A stretch of DNA of 64,000 nucleotides from Rurimicrobium sp040387755. Its GTDB lineage: Bacteria > Bacteroidota > Bacteroidia > Chitinophagales > Chitinophagaceae. Of this stretch, positions 9,105 to 18,946 are shown piece after piece. The number at the start of each line of letters is the position of its first letter. The stretch's first letter is position 1. The position numbers and the translations under genes were made by a program. Under the pieces are notes generated by a model. The model worked only from the letters and a program-made list of their open reading frames with translations, did no database searches and was not told the origin of the DNA. Location: NCBI GenBank assembly GCA_040387755.1, contig JAZKDB010000004.1:124001-188000 (forward strand), read 5' to 3'.

Positions 9105-9881
9105 CTATTTTTTCAATTTACTCAACTTCATTTCATTGAGAATTTCAGAAACTTTTTGTTTGGTATGTAATGCAAAATCGGCGTTCATAATCCAATCATA
9201 ATAACTGGGCTCCTTCTCAAAAACATCCCTGACACCTCTGCCTTTATGTTTTCCAAAATTAAAAACAGGAATTCCGTCTTTCATCACCATCCTGCGTGCA
9301 TAATCTACCAGATCATTGGTGCCGGCAAATTCCTGTATGCCCTTTGTATCCCTGGGTAAATCCTGATAGCGCTCCAGTTGGGCTTCAAAAACATCAATGG
9401 TCGCATCAATATCCGCTTCGGCACTGTGCGCATTTTCAATGGTCTTGCCACAATAAAAAGCCAGAGCGGCGCTCAAGGTACGCTGCTCCATCTTGAAGAA
9501 AATCTGCTGTACATCTACCATCACCCTTTCGGTAAAATCAACGTCAATACCTGCGCGCAAAAACTCTTCAGCCAGAAGCGGCAAATCAAATCTTGTAGAA
9601 TTATAACCACCAAAATCACAACCCTTTATCCAGTTGTTCAGCTCATGACCTATTTGTTTAAAAGTCGGTGCATCAGCCACATCGGCATCATAAATACCAT
9701 GTATGGCCGAAGATTCAGCAGGAATTGGTATCTGCGGATTAATGCGTTTTACGTATTTATCGCGGCTGCCATCTACATTTATTTTTACAAATGCCAGTTC
9801 TACAATCCTGTCTTTGGCTGTATCTGTGCCAGTGGTTTCGAGGTCGAAGAAAACAATAGGGCGCTTAAGTTGAAGTTTCAT
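9105..9881 (-). CDS. DnaQ-like 3'-5' exonuclease with a C-terminal FGKHKG domain
   Basis: The DEDD exonuclease fold is shown by FFDLETTG (Exo I), the NSTRFDLPLLAEE region (Exo II) and HSAEADIDAT (Exo III). This resembles the DNA polymerase III epsilon/RNase T group and probably trims DNA or RNA 3' ends. A second small domain from about residue 207 (FNFGKHKGRGVRDVF, YYDWIMNADF) resembles the stand-alone DUF3820 protein encoded at 40421-40639. The ATG at 9881 gives 258 aa; the open frame extends upstream, but through unrelated sequence overlapping hppD. Confidence 0.85.
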   Translation of the reverse strand: MKLQLKRPIVFFDLETTGTDTAKDRIVELAFVKINVDGSRDKYVKRINPQIPIPAESSAIHGIYDADVADAPTFKQIGHELNNWIKGCDFGGYNSTRFDLPLLAEEFLRAGIDVDFTERVMVDVQQIFFKMEQRTLSAALAFYCGKTIENAHSAEADIDATIDVFEAQLERYQDLPRDTKGIQEFAGTNDLVDYARRMVMKDGIPVFNFGKHKGRGVRDVFEKEPSYYDWIMNADFALHTKQKVSEILNEMKLSKLKK

Positions 9882-9934
9882 TGAAGATTTATTGAAAGAA
9901 AGCGAAGTTAACGACAAATAAAAAGAAGTCGAAA

Positions 9935-9970
9935 CAAAAATGCCACCTGTGGTGAAGTGGCATTTTTTTG
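9935..9970 (-). terminator. Terminator of hppD
   Basis: The stem ATGCCAC/GTGGCAT (9940-9946 with 9957-9963) is followed on the minus strand by a short T run. It separates hppD from the exonuclease gene. Confidence 0.6.
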
Positions 9971-9984
9971 TAGAATTTTTAAAA

Positions 9985-11121
9985 TTACAAATTCCCTCTT
10001 TTTGCTTGTTCGCGCTCCAGGCTTTCAAACAAGGCTTTGAAGTTACCAGCACCAAAGCTTTGTGCTCCGTGGCGTTCAATAATTTCGAAGAACAAGGTTG
10101 GACGGTCTTCAACGGGTTTGGTGAAGATTTGCAACAAATACCCTTCTTCATCGCAGTCCACCAAAATGCCCAGCTTTTGCAATTTGGCCAAGTCTTCATC
10201 AATGCTACCTACGCGTTCAGGAATCATTTCGTAATAAGCTTCGGGTGGTGCGCTCAAAAACTCAATTCCACGAGATTTTAATTCGGTAACCGTTTTTACG
10301 ATGTCTTTGGTAGCCACTGCAATGTGCTGTACGCCTTCGCCTTCATAAAAATCAAGGTATTCTTCAATCTGCGATTTTTTCTTGCCTTCAGCAGGTTCGT
10401 TAATCGGAAATTTAGAAAAACCATTACCATTGCTCATCACTTTACTCATCAGGGCAGAATATTCTGTGTTGATTTGTTTGTCGTCAAAAGAAAGAATGTT
10501 TACAAAACCCATCACATCTTCATACCATTTTACAGTCGGCAACATACGGTTCCAGCCCACGTTTCCTACACAATGGTCGATGTACAACAATCCGCAATCG
10601 CTTGGATTGTAATTACTTTCCCATTTTTCGTAGCCAGGCATAAAAGGACCTGTGTAGTTTTTGCGCTCGATAAACATGTGCACTGTTTCGCCGTAGGTAT
10701 AAATGCCCGACATGCGCACTTCGCCATTCGCATCAGTAAGAGTTTTGGGCTCCATATAGGATTTGCCGCCGCGCTTAGTCGTTTGCTCGTAGGCGTCATA
10801 AGCGTCATCCACCCAAAGGGCAAGGATTTTTACGCCATCACCATGTTGTTTTACATGTTCCGAAATTTCGTGCTTGGAATTCAAGGCTGTAGTCAGCACC
10901 AAACGAATTTTCCCTTGTTGCAACACATAAGAAGATCTGTCGCGCACACCGGTTTCAGGGCCGGCATAGGCTAAAGACTGAAAACCAAAAGCGGTTTTGT
11001 AAAAATGAGCCGCCTGTTTGGCATTGCCCACATAAAATTCAATATAATCGGTGCCATTAATGGGTAAAAAATCGCCTGCTTTGGCAATTTTTTCGGCAAA
11101 AGTGAGTGTTTTAGTATCCAT
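9985..11121 (-). CDS. hppD: 4-hydroxyphenylpyruvate dioxygenase
   Basis: HPPD converts 4-hydroxyphenylpyruvate to homogentisate in tyrosine breakdown, using Fe(II) and O2. Two vicinal-oxygen-chelate halves are present. Iron ligands can be placed at His in LLYIDHCVGNV, His in GVQHIAVAT and Glu in FFEIIERHG, followed by the family C-terminal GAGNFKALFESLE. The ATG at 11121 gives 378 residues, the normal length; the 29-codon upstream extension of the frame is discarded because a promoter box (11145-11152) lies in it. No other gene of the homogentisate pathway is in the window. Confidence 0.94.
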   Translation of the reverse strand: MDTKTLTFAEKIAKAGDFLPINGTDYIEFYVGNAKQAAHFYKTAFGFQSLAYAGPETGVRDRSSYVLQQGKIRLVLTTALNSKHEISEHVKQHGDGVKILALWVDDAYDAYEQTTKRGGKSYMEPKTLTDANGEVRMSGIYTYGETVHMFIERKNYTGPFMPGYEKWESNYNPSDCGLLYIDHCVGNVGWNRMLPTVKWYEDVMGFVNILSFDDKQINTEYSALMSKVMSNGNGFSKFPINEPAEGKKKSQIEEYLDFYEGEGVQHIAVATKDIVKTVTELKSRGIEFLSAPPEAYYEMIPERVGSIDEDLAKLQKLGILVDCDEEGYLLQIFTKPVEDRPTLFFEIIERHGAQSFGAGNFKALFESLEREQAKRGNL

Positions 11122-11144
11122 TTTCCTGTAAAAATTAATAGCTA

Positions 11145-11152
11145 CAAAAGTA
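11145..11152 (-). promoter_or_regulatory. -7 box of the hppD promoter
   Basis: TACTTTTG on the minus strand matches TAnnTTTG, 23 nt before the ATG. No -33 TTTG at the usual distance is seen. Confidence 0.5.
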
Positions 11153-11279
11153 AGAAAGCAAAGTGAAATAAGAACGTTAAGGCTACAATGAGCATAAATG
11201 TATGGCAAAACAATAGTTTCATTCTCAAAAGCGATAGCGAATCAGCATTATCTTCTTTATTTTACAAAAAATTACAGAA

Positions 11280-12053
11280 ATGCCCCAATTCTTAAAAGAC
11301 AAAGCAACCAAGCTTTTTGTATTTATGACTGCCTTTTTTGTGGCCAATGCCTTGATTGCAGAATGTATCGGAGGCAAGCTTTTTTCCTTGGAAACATTAT
11401 TGGGGCTTGATGTTCATCCCTTTTCCCTGCTCGGTGAAGATGGACTGACTTATACACTTACCTGCGGGGTATTGCTTTGGCCACTCGAATTTGTAATGAC
11501 GGATATAGTGAATGAATATTATGGTCCTAAAGCGGTGAAGCGGATTAGCTGGATTGCCGTCTCGCTGATTGCTTATGCTTTTGTCATGTTTTATCTGGCG
11601 ATGAGTGTGCCGGCTGAGCAATCTTTTTGGGTAGGTAGTATGAAACAAGGTGGCATCCCGGATATGCAAAATGCCTTCAGTGCGGTTTTGGGTCAGGGGA
11701 TGTGGATTATTGTGGGTAGTATTTGTGCCTTCTTAATCAGTCAATTGGTGGATGTCTGGGTCTTTCATAAAATTAAAAAAGCCACAGGAGAGAAAAGTGT
11801 CTGGTTGCGCGCTACTGGCTCAACTATGGTATCACAACTGATTGATAGTTTTATTGTATTATTCATAGCATTTCATATTGGCAAAGATTGGTCCTTACAA
11901 AGAGTATTGGCAATAGGATTGGTGAATTATAGTTATAAAGCTGTAATGGCCATCGTTTTGACTCCGGTCATTTATCTCGTGGAATATTTTATTGAGCGAT
12001 ATCTCGGCAAAGAAAAAATAGCGGAGATGAAAGCTGTGGCCATGGGGAGTTAA
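11280..12053 (+). CDS. Queuosine precursor transporter (VUT family)
   Basis: This 257-residue membrane protein has six to seven hydrophobic segments and the family wording NALIAECIGGKLF near the start, FVMTDIVNEYYGPKAV, and STMVSQLIDSFIVLFIAF. YhhQ-family proteins import queuosine precursors (preQ0/preQ1) for tRNA modification. No queuosine synthesis genes are nearby, so the link rests on family membership. The gene is single and on the plus strand among minus-strand neighbours. Confidence 0.88.
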   Translation: MPQFLKDKATKLFVFMTAFFVANALIAECIGGKLFSLETLLGLDVHPFSLLGEDGLTYTLTCGVLLWPLEFVMTDIVNEYYGPKAVKRISWIAVSLIAYAFVMFYLAMSVPAEQSFWVGSMKQGGIPDMQNAFSAVLGQGMWIIVGSICAFLISQLVDVWVFHKIKKATGEKSVWLRATGSTMVSQLIDSFIVLFIAFHIGKDWSLQRVLAIGLVNYSYKAVMAIVLTPVIYLVEYFIERYLGKEKIAEMKAVAMGS

Positions 12054-12113
12054 TTTGGCAATTTGTTTACTTGTGAATTTTTAGAAAGTCAATTTTTAAT
12101 CAAACAATTAGCT

Positions 12114-13112
12114 TTAATCATTCAGCACTAATTGCGCCATTTCCTTTGCCAGACTTGGCCCTGCGGAAAATCCACGCGTTCCTAATCCATTGAAGAAATA
12201 AAGGTTCTTATGTTGCTCATTTTGCAACATAAGCGATTGTTGTCCGGCAGTTGTTGGGCGTTCTGCTACCCAATGGTCAACTGTTTCAAAATGCAGTTTC
12301 AACCAGTTCTTCAATTCCCTCTCTGTTTCTTTTCTCCAATCTGTATCGGGCACTAACGAATCATATTCCCAGATATAATTACTACCACACCAAAACAAAT
12401 TATCACGGTGTGGCACCAGGCGAAAGTCTTTGTGATAGATATGCTCCGTTGATAAATGAGGAATGGACAACAATAAGGCATCGCCTCTGTTTTGGGTAAA
12501 ATTTAATGCCGGAAAAAAGGGATTCTGCCGACCAATTGCACCTTCGCAAAAAACAATTTTATCTGCAATAACTTCTTTGTACTGAATTTTATCAGTCGAT
12601 ATTTTTAATTCATCAAATTGGAACTGTTCTTCCAACAGGGCATTTTTTAACAATAAAAAATCTGCCCATTTGCGTAGCAAGCTTTGTGCATCAATAGTAT
12701 AAACCGGGTTTACTTCACCTATTCCAAATGGCGCAAACCAATCAGCTACCTGTTCCGGATTATTCTCAATTAGATATGGATTCCCGGACGCTTTTTGTTT
12801 ACTGAAATTATCCGCGGAAAGTTCATCACGATGAAAGACCAAAATAGATTTTTGCTGCACCAAATCTTCATTCAGCAGCTGATTCAGGTTATGGTAGGTT
12901 TCCAAAGCGACTGGAATAATCCGTTCCGCTTCTTTGGCTAAAGTCCAGTTTTTGCCCACCAAAGGATTGATGACTGCTGAAGCGACGAGGCTGGTATTGT
13001 GTCGACTCTTTGTATCAATCACCATAACAGATTTACCGGCCTGCATTAATTCATAACTGAGCAGCGTGCCAGCCATTCCCTGGCCAATGATAAGATAGTC
13101 GGTATGTACCAT
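12114..13112 (-). CDS. FAD-dependent oxidoreductase (DAO family)
   Basis: The N-terminal FAD-binding motif DYLIIGQGMAGTLLSYEL is followed by the SRHNTSLVASAVINPLVG region and a C-terminal GLGTRGFSAGPSLAKEMAQL block. These are typical of the D-amino-acid oxidase/MnmC C-domain fold. The substrate is unknown; resemblance to the oxidase half of MnmC is suggestive, but no methyltransferase half is present. It has 332 residues, an ATG start and no obvious partner gene. Confidence 0.75.
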   Translation of the reverse strand: MVHTDYLIIGQGMAGTLLSYELMQAGKSVMVIDTKSRHNTSLVASAVINPLVGKNWTLAKEAERIIPVALETYHNLNQLLNEDLVQQKSILVFHRDELSADNFSKQKASGNPYLIENNPEQVADWFAPFGIGEVNPVYTIDAQSLLRKWADFLLLKNALLEEQFQFDELKISTDKIQYKEVIADKIVFCEGAIGRQNPFFPALNFTQNRGDALLLSIPHLSTEHIYHKDFRLVPHRDNLFWCGSNYIWEYDSLVPDTDWRKETERELKNWLKLHFETVDHWVAERPTTAGQQSLMLQNEQHKNLYFFNGLGTRGFSAGPSLAKEMAQLVLND

Positions 13113-13121
13113 AAATAAGAA

Positions 13122-13149
13122 AAGCGTTTGGCAAAAGTACCAAACGCTT
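13122..13149 (-). terminator. Terminator of the dipeptidyl peptidase III gene
   Basis: A perfect 10-bp stem (13122-13131 with 13140-13149) is followed on the minus strand by TTTTCTTATTT. Confidence 0.8.
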
Positions 13150-13172
13150 CATTGCAATATCAATTGAAATGA

Positions 13173-15254
13173 TTAATTCATCGCAGGCAATAGGGAATAC
13201 TTTTTACCGTACTCCATCATTTGCCCGAAGAAAGAATCAGGATATTCTACTTTTACATCCGTTATTTTATCACCATTCATTACAGGTACCAAACGTGGCT
13301 GAATAAATCCTTTGTAGGCTTTTATATTCAACTTAGCAAAGCGGTCCAGAACTTCTTTGTGCAATTCCTGATTGACATTTACACCATAAGTTTCTACCAG
13401 ATTTTTACCAGCTTTAAAATCTCCTTCGGATTTGATGCGTTGAATTTCGCGCAACAATTCACCAAATAGAATGCGTAATTTATCATAGTCATTAATCTGA
13501 ACGTAGGTCTTGCCGTCTTTTTTAATGAACTCTACCACATTGTCTTTTTTACCTTTTTCAAACACCCAATAAGCGTTCAATGCACGGTTACGCATATGTG
13601 CTTCTTCGATTTTATCGCCCAATTTTAATCTGGTCAATTGGGTCATCAAGCCATTCATCATATAGCTGTCATACTCGGCTTTACCTACGTCCAGAGATGG
13701 CATCACGCCAATCTCCACCAGTTTTTTATCCATAATATAATAGAGTGCTACAAGGTCTGCACGGGCTTCTTCAAGGCAGGATGCATAATTTTTCAAAGTT
13801 TTATCTGGTGTGCCCACACCAGGATTTATTTGTCCTGATGCATGACCAATACACTCGTGCATATCTGTGTGTAAATCACTGCCCAGGTTCCCAAACTCTT
13901 TCATGCGTTGCAGTTTCGCAGGATCATTCACAAACTCATTCAGCATCCCGCTTCCGGCGCTGCTTTCGTTATAAGCATGAACAATATTGCTCAGAGAAAC
14001 GGATTTAGAACCATGTTCTTTTCTTAACCAATCAGAGTTGGGGAGATTAATGCCGATTGGGGTACTGGGTGCAGCATCACCTGATTCTACAATTACGGTA
14101 ATTGCTTTTGCTGTAATACCTTTTACCGTTTTCTTTTTATGTTCTGGCATCAAAGGCGAATTATCTTCAAACCACTGCGCCTCCTTTGCAATGCTGGCAA
14201 TGGTTTTGGTTGTCTCCATATCTTTGAGAGAAAGTACTGATTCAAAACTTCCTTTTTTACCAATCGCATCATTATACACTTCTATAAATCCATGACTGAT
14301 GTCGATGCGACTTGCTGTATCGGCCACCCAGGCTATATTATATTCGTCCCATTTGTGCAAATCGCCAGTTTTGTAATATTCGCTCAGCAATTGCAGCGCC
14401 TTTTTCTGTTGCTCATTTTCGGCAACAGTAACTGCTTTGTCTAACCAATACACTGCTTTCTCCAAAGCAGCTGTATACATGCCACCTACTTTCCAAACCT
14501 TCTCTACGACCTTCCCGTTCTCTTTCATCACTTTGCTGTTCAATCCCCATTCCGGTTCCTGGTCGCTGTGCGGAAAATTGGCAGGATCATTATAAAAATC
14601 TTCCACTTCTTTTTGAGTTACACCCTCATAAAAATTTACAGAAGAGCTGGCTACATTATCAATTCCTGCACGGAGGTCAACCATTTTGGGTTGGAATGTG
14701 GCATCAAAAATGACAGGTTTTATTCTGTTCAGGAATACATCAACAGTTTCTCCCTGAGCTAACGGCAATTGGCTTTGGTCGCTGTTCTTCACCAATTCGC
14801 TGAAATATTCAAAAGAACATTCAGGAACAAATTTGTCTTTGGAATAGTGGTGATGATTACCTGTGCTGAACCATACTCGGCCGGCATAGGTTTCAAATTT
14901 CTTCCACTCTTCCGTTTGTTTATCTCCTTTGTAAGTGCCATAAATTGCTTCGATGGTTTTGCGCAATGTCAAACCATATTTGTTGGCTTGATCATAATAC
15001 AAATCACGACCGCTCAATGCGGCCTCATACAAATAATAGGCCAGTGTTTTTTGTTGTAGCGTCAACTCTTCCCAACCCGGAATCTGGTAACGAAGCAGTT
15101 GCAAATCGGCAAACGACTCAGCCATTACTTTAAAGTTTGCATCTTTTGATGCTTGTGAAGTAGCAGCAGTATCTCCGCTTTTTTTATCGCCACATGCAGT
15201 CATTAGTGTCGTGGCACTTAACAGAACCATAGTTGGTAATTTCCATTTTTGCAT
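13173..15254 (-). CDS. Dipeptidyl peptidase III, lipoprotein
   Basis: This family M49 zinc exopeptidase releases dipeptides from peptide N-termini. The zinc site is visible: HECIGH (His466, Glu467, His471) and EEARAD with the third ligand expected at Glu496, corresponding to HEXXGH and EECRAE of the family. The protein begins with a lipoprotein signal ending in LMTAC followed by GDKKSGD, so it is probably anchored in the periplasmic face of the envelope, unlike the cytosolic eukaryotic enzyme. Length is 693 aa. It is a single gene with its own terminator. Confidence 0.92.
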   Translation of the reverse strand: MQKWKLPTMVLLSATTLMTACGDKKSGDTAATSQASKDANFKVMAESFADLQLLRYQIPGWEELTLQQKTLAYYLYEAALSGRDLYYDQANKYGLTLRKTIEAIYGTYKGDKQTEEWKKFETYAGRVWFSTGNHHHYSKDKFVPECSFEYFSELVKNSDQSQLPLAQGETVDVFLNRIKPVIFDATFQPKMVDLRAGIDNVASSSVNFYEGVTQKEVEDFYNDPANFPHSDQEPEWGLNSKVMKENGKVVEKVWKVGGMYTAALEKAVYWLDKAVTVAENEQQKKALQLLSEYYKTGDLHKWDEYNIAWVADTASRIDISHGFIEVYNDAIGKKGSFESVLSLKDMETTKTIASIAKEAQWFEDNSPLMPEHKKKTVKGITAKAITVIVESGDAAPSTPIGINLPNSDWLRKEHGSKSVSLSNIVHAYNESSAGSGMLNEFVNDPAKLQRMKEFGNLGSDLHTDMHECIGHASGQINPGVGTPDKTLKNYASCLEEARADLVALYYIMDKKLVEIGVMPSLDVGKAEYDSYMMNGLMTQLTRLKLGDKIEEAHMRNRALNAYWVFEKGKKDNVVEFIKKDGKTYVQINDYDKLRILFGELLREIQRIKSEGDFKAGKNLVETYGVNVNQELHKEVLDRFAKLNIKAYKGFIQPRLVPVMNGDKITDVKVEYPDSFFGQMMEYGKKYSLLPAMN

Positions 15255-15370
15255 TATCCGTAAAAATTTAATTGTGTTAAAGATAGGGGTAATTGAGAAT
15301 TGAAAAATGATATTGGAAAAACCACCACAAAAATCACTTCTTTTGGAGAAAGTAATTTTGTTTAATTCTT

Positions 15371-15406
15371 AAAAAAAATGCCAGCCAAAAATACTTGACT
15401 GGCATT
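15371..15406 (-). terminator. Terminator of the cyclase-glmM operon
   Basis: The stem AATGCCAG/CTGGCATT (15377-15384 with 15399-15406) is followed on the minus strand by an eight-base T run. Confidence 0.8.
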
Positions 15407-15434
15407 AGAATGAAATGAGGATAACAAACAAAAA

Positions 15435-16823
15435 CTACTTTTTAATTTCCTCTTTAATATCCTCAATAATGCGCTGAGCAATATTATTAGCGGTTGTTTC
15501 GCTCATGCTTTCTGCATAAATACGAATAATAGGCTCTGTATTGGATGTGCGTAAATGAACCCAATCTTTATCAAATTCTATCTTCAAGCCATCCTCGGTA
15601 TTAATTGGTTGATTGGCATATTTTTTCTGAATTGCAGAGAAAATTTTAGGTACATCCAATCCTTCAGGTAACTCAATTTTATTCTTGGAAATAATGTAAT
15701 GAGGATAGATATTGCGCAAGCCTGAAATAGACTTGCCACTTTTAGCCAGATGCGTCAGAAACAAAGCAATACCTGCCAACGCATCACGACCATAATGCAA
15801 TTCAGGACAAATAATTCCGCCATTACCTTCTCCGCCAATTACGGCATTATGTGCTTTCATTTTGGTGACCACATTTACTTCGCCTACGGCACTCGGAAAA
15901 TATTGTCCACCGTGCTTTTCAGTCACATCGCGCAATGCTCTGGTAGAAGACATGTTAGACACAGTATTACCTTTGGTATGACTTAATACATAATCAGCCA
16001 CAGCTACCAAAGTATATTCTTCGCCAAATAATGAACCATCTTCATTGACAAAGCATAGGCGGTCTACATCAGGGTCTACAGCAATACCTAAATGCGCTTT
16101 TTCTTTAACTACTTTGCTGCACAATTCAATCAGATTTTCTGGTAATGGTTCAGGGTTATGAGCAAAATTCCCACTCACATCGCTGTTAATAACCACCACA
16201 TTCTCCACACCCAATGCATTCAATAACGCCGGAACAAAAGTGGCTCCTGTAGAATTTATTGCGTCAATAACTATTTTTAAATTCTTGGCTTTAATAGCTT
16301 CTACATCTACCAAAGGATGCGCTAACAGTATGTCTATATGTTTTTGCATATAGCTGTCATTGTAAGTAACGCTACCCAGATGATTAACATCTGCAAATAC
16401 AGCTTCATCCCTTTCTGCAAAATCCAGAATCCATTGTCCGTCTGCGGCACTTAAAAATTCACCATCTTCATTCAGTAATTTTAATGCATTCCATTCCTTG
16501 GGGTTATGACTGGCAGTAAGGATAATCCCTCCTGCAGCAGCTTCCCATTTTACAGCCATCTCTACAGTAGGTGTTGTGCTCAGACCGAGGTCTACCACAT
16601 CAAAACCACAATTTTGCAATGTAGGCACTACAAGATTACGTACCATTTCGCCACTCATTCTGCCATCCCTGCCCAAAACTATTTTACGATTATCTTTATT
16701 GCGCTCACATAAAAAATGGGCATACGCTGTTGTGAACTTTACTAAGTCGATTGGCGTGAGACCATTTCCTGCCTTGCCACCTATCGTTCCTCTGATACCT
16801 GATATTGATTTGATTAAAGTCAT
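15435..16823 (-). CDS. glmM: Phosphoglucosamine mutase
   Basis: GlmM interconverts glucosamine-6-phosphate and glucosamine-1-phosphate on the route to UDP-GlcNAc, peptidoglycan and LPS. Features are the N-terminal SISGIRGTIGG, the phosphoserine loop TASHNPKEWNALK, the metal loop DPDVDRL, the sugar-binding GEGNGGI and the phosphate-binding RTSNTEPIIRIYAES. The ATG at 16823 gives 462 aa, 37 nt after the stop of the cyclase gene, so the two are probably co-transcribed. A phosphomannomutase activity cannot be excluded by sequence alone. Confidence 0.88.
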   Translation of the reverse strand: MTLIKSISGIRGTIGGKAGNGLTPIDLVKFTTAYAHFLCERNKDNRKIVLGRDGRMSGEMVRNLVVPTLQNCGFDVVDLGLSTTPTVEMAVKWEAAAGGIILTASHNPKEWNALKLLNEDGEFLSAADGQWILDFAERDEAVFADVNHLGSVTYNDSYMQKHIDILLAHPLVDVEAIKAKNLKIVIDAINSTGATFVPALLNALGVENVVVINSDVSGNFAHNPEPLPENLIELCSKVVKEKAHLGIAVDPDVDRLCFVNEDGSLFGEEYTLVAVADYVLSHTKGNTVSNMSSTRALRDVTEKHGGQYFPSAVGEVNVVTKMKAHNAVIGGEGNGGIICPELHYGRDALAGIALFLTHLAKSGKSISGLRNIYPHYIISKNKIELPEGLDVPKIFSAIQKKYANQPINTEDGLKIEFDKDWVHLRTSNTEPIIRIYAESMSETTANNIAQRIIEDIKEEIKK

Positions 16824-16860
16824 TTTATATTGAGTGATTAATGTAAATATTGGTTGGATT

Positions 16861-17883
16861 CTATGCTGGATTCTTTTGCTGTGCTGCAGCTTCATAAATT
16901 ACCTGAAGCAATGACTGTCCAACGGCTTTTAAAGTTCCTTTGTCGATGACACTTATATTATCATCATGGGTATGCCAATGAGCTTTAAATACATCATTAC
17001 TATTTGCGTTAATGTTAATAATGTCAATTGTTGGTATGCGGATGAGTTCATTTACATATTTATGATCATCAGTAATACCACCACCTTGTACAAAAGGAAA
17101 ATATGAAGAGTATCCTGCTCTTTGTGCAGCCTGATATACATTACGTTGAACATCTCCTGCGTATTGTGCAGAAATCATTTCCATAGGAAAAGTTGCACCC
17201 TTGGCCCCTACCATGTCCAGCAAAATACCAAACTCGGCTCTGTAACCCGACACATGAGGATTGCGCGCCCAGTATTGAGTGCCAAGGCAATAACTATCTT
17301 CTCCCCATTCCGTTTTACCATAATCTTCTACATCTGTAAAGAATATATCAATACCCAAATCCGAAGGTATCTTTTGCGATTGCATTTGGCGGGCCAATTC
17401 GATTAAAACACCAACACCACTGGCAGCATCATCGGCAGCGAGAATAGGTTTAGTTTGTGCGCTGTCATCTTCATCGGCCCAGGGGCGACTATCCCAATGG
17501 GTGAGTAAAAGAATACGACGTGTGGCATTGGGATTGATACTACCAATCAAATTAATGCAGGGTAATGATTTTCCGTCACCACCCTTTACAGTTACTGCTT
17601 GGCGATAAACCGTGTCACAAAAATTCTTTAATTGATGTTCCATCCACTCAGCACAGTTCTTTTGTCCGGCAGAACCAGGTGTGCGAAAACCAAAACCGAG
17701 TTGCTTCTCTATGTAGGAAAAAGCCGTATCGGCATTAAAATTTGGCGTGCGGATTGCCTGCGATACTGAAGTTGATGGAGTAGAGGCTTCACCAGCACTG
17801 CTTTCTTCCTTTTTACTATCACAGGATTGAAGTAAGATGGAAGAACAAAGCAGGATAGAAAATATTTTTTTAAGGGAATTCAT
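16861..17883 (-). CDS. Glutaminyl-peptide cyclotransferase-like M28 family lipoprotein
   Basis: The protein has a lipoprotein signal (ILLQSC, then DSKKEESS) and an M28-type fold. The block LLTHWDSRPWADEDDS, AADDAASGVGVLIELARQM, DVEDYGKTEWGEDSYCLG and AHWHTHDDNISV matches type II glutaminyl cyclases such as that of Porphyromonas gingivalis more closely than aminopeptidases. Such enzymes convert an N-terminal Gln of exported proteins to pyroglutamate. Zinc ligands are expected at the Asp of HWDSR/AADDAAS, the Glu or Asp of DVEDYG and the final His. The ATG at 17883 gives 340 aa and is preceded by a -7 box. The gene lies 37 nt upstream of glmM. Confidence 0.8.
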   Translation of the reverse strand: MNSLKKIFSILLCSSILLQSCDSKKEESSAGEASTPSTSVSQAIRTPNFNADTAFSYIEKQLGFGFRTPGSAGQKNCAEWMEHQLKNFCDTVYRQAVTVKGGDGKSLPCINLIGSINPNATRRILLLTHWDSRPWADEDDSAQTKPILAADDAASGVGVLIELARQMQSQKIPSDLGIDIFFTDVEDYGKTEWGEDSYCLGTQYWARNPHVSGYRAEFGILLDMVGAKGATFPMEMISAQYAGDVQRNVYQAAQRAGYSSYFPFVQGGGITDDHKYVNELIRIPTIDIININANSNDVFKAHWHTHDDNISVIDKGTLKAVGQSLLQVIYEAAAQQKNPA

Positions 17884-17888
17884 TTGTA

Positions 17889-17896
17889 CAAAAATA
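17889..17896 (-). promoter_or_regulatory. -7 box of the cyclase-glmM promoter
   Basis: TATTTTTG on the minus strand fits TAnnTTTG and ends 5 nt before the ATG, implying a leaderless or very short-leader message. Confidence 0.45.
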
Positions 17897-17925
17897 AGGG
17901 TGTAAAAGTCATTTGTTTTGCGCAA

Positions 17926-17970
17926 AAATAAAAATGCCTCTTTCTAAATATTTTATAAAGAAAGAGGCAT
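17926..17970 (-). terminator. Terminator of the Omp28-like gene
   Basis: A perfect 12-bp stem (17934-17945 with 17959-17970) is followed on the minus strand by TTTTATTTTTG. Confidence 0.85.
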
Positions 17971-17987
17971 TGAATATTTTATTCTGA

Positions 17988-18869
17988 TTATTTCAATTTG
18001 ACTTCAATAGCTTGCAATACTTCTTTATTACCACTCTCACTGTTGTTGATATAAGCCACCAGATAACAATTGTCCAGGTTCCATTTTTCATCGGGAGTAA
18101 ATACATAATTAAACTCATACACTCGACCTGCCTTTTTAGTAGCGATAGAATCCAAAACAGGATAACCATTATAAGGGGTTAGTGATTTGCGGAAGATATG
18201 ATTGTGCTGATAATTAATCTCTATTCTGTCCGGAAACTCTTGAGCGTCAATTATATTGCTTTCAACCACACCAAGACTGATCGAATTTTTGGTACTAATA
18301 TCAGTGTTGTACACTACTTTCACCTTAACGTTTACTTTCTTTTCATCCTCTTTGTATAAGGATGTCATGTACATATTTACAGATGGTTTTATAATGAGTC
18401 GCTTGTTGGCTTCGTTTGCCCATTGAGGACGACTCACCAGCATAGAGGTTCCAACTTTTATCCTGTCGATACCAGCGATAGGAATTACCTGAAGACCTTC
18501 ATAAATTACCTGACCAATACTTGTAGCATCTGCATCGCGAAAATCGTACAGGCTTTTTATTCCTTTTTTATCTACAGGCTCAAAAATACCACCTGCATTA
18601 TTGGTATGATAAGCCAGTGCCACTATCCTTTCCGGATTTGCCTCAATAAGTGCTTTAACCACATCGTGACCGGCAGGGCAATTGGTGCAGGAAGCACCGG
18701 TAAATTCTTCAACTAATACATTCCGGCTTTGCGGTGTTTCTGTTGAACCTACATAGGTACTGTCGGTCACACCTTCTTTTAATCCAAAATTAATCAAGAC
18801 ATCCTTTTCCTTACAGGATGCAAAAAAGCCGGAAGCAGCAAGAAGACTCAGATATACTGTTTTTTTCAT
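17988..18869 (-). CDS. Omp28-related lipoprotein with a thioredoxin-like CxxC
   Basis: The lipoprotein signal ends GFFASC. After it come VLVEEFTGASCTNCPAGHDV and further residues typical of Omp28-related outer-membrane proteins, whose central part has a thioredoxin-like fold with a CTNC motif. Redox or adhesin roles have been suggested for relatives, but the function is unknown. The ATG at 18869 (293 aa) is preferred to the TTG one codon earlier. It is a single gene with its own terminator. Confidence 0.8.
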   Translation of the reverse strand: MKKTVYLSLLAASGFFASCKEKDVLINFGLKEGVTDSTYVGSTETPQSRNVLVEEFTGASCTNCPAGHDVVKALIEANPERIVALAYHTNNAGGIFEPVDKKGIKSLYDFRDADATSIGQVIYEGLQVIPIAGIDRIKVGTSMLVSRPQWANEANKRLIIKPSVNMYMTSLYKEDEKKVNVKVKVVYNTDISTKNSISLGVVESNIIDAQEFPDRIEINYQHNHIFRKSLTPYNGYPVLDSIATKKAGRVYEFNYVFTPDEKWNLDNCYLVAYINNSESGNKEVLQAIEVKLK

Positions 18870-18946
18870 CAAATGTCGATTGTGTATAAAATTCAGAGTT
18901 TCGAAATTACGACATTATTTTAATTACAAGCGTTTTTCAAATCAAA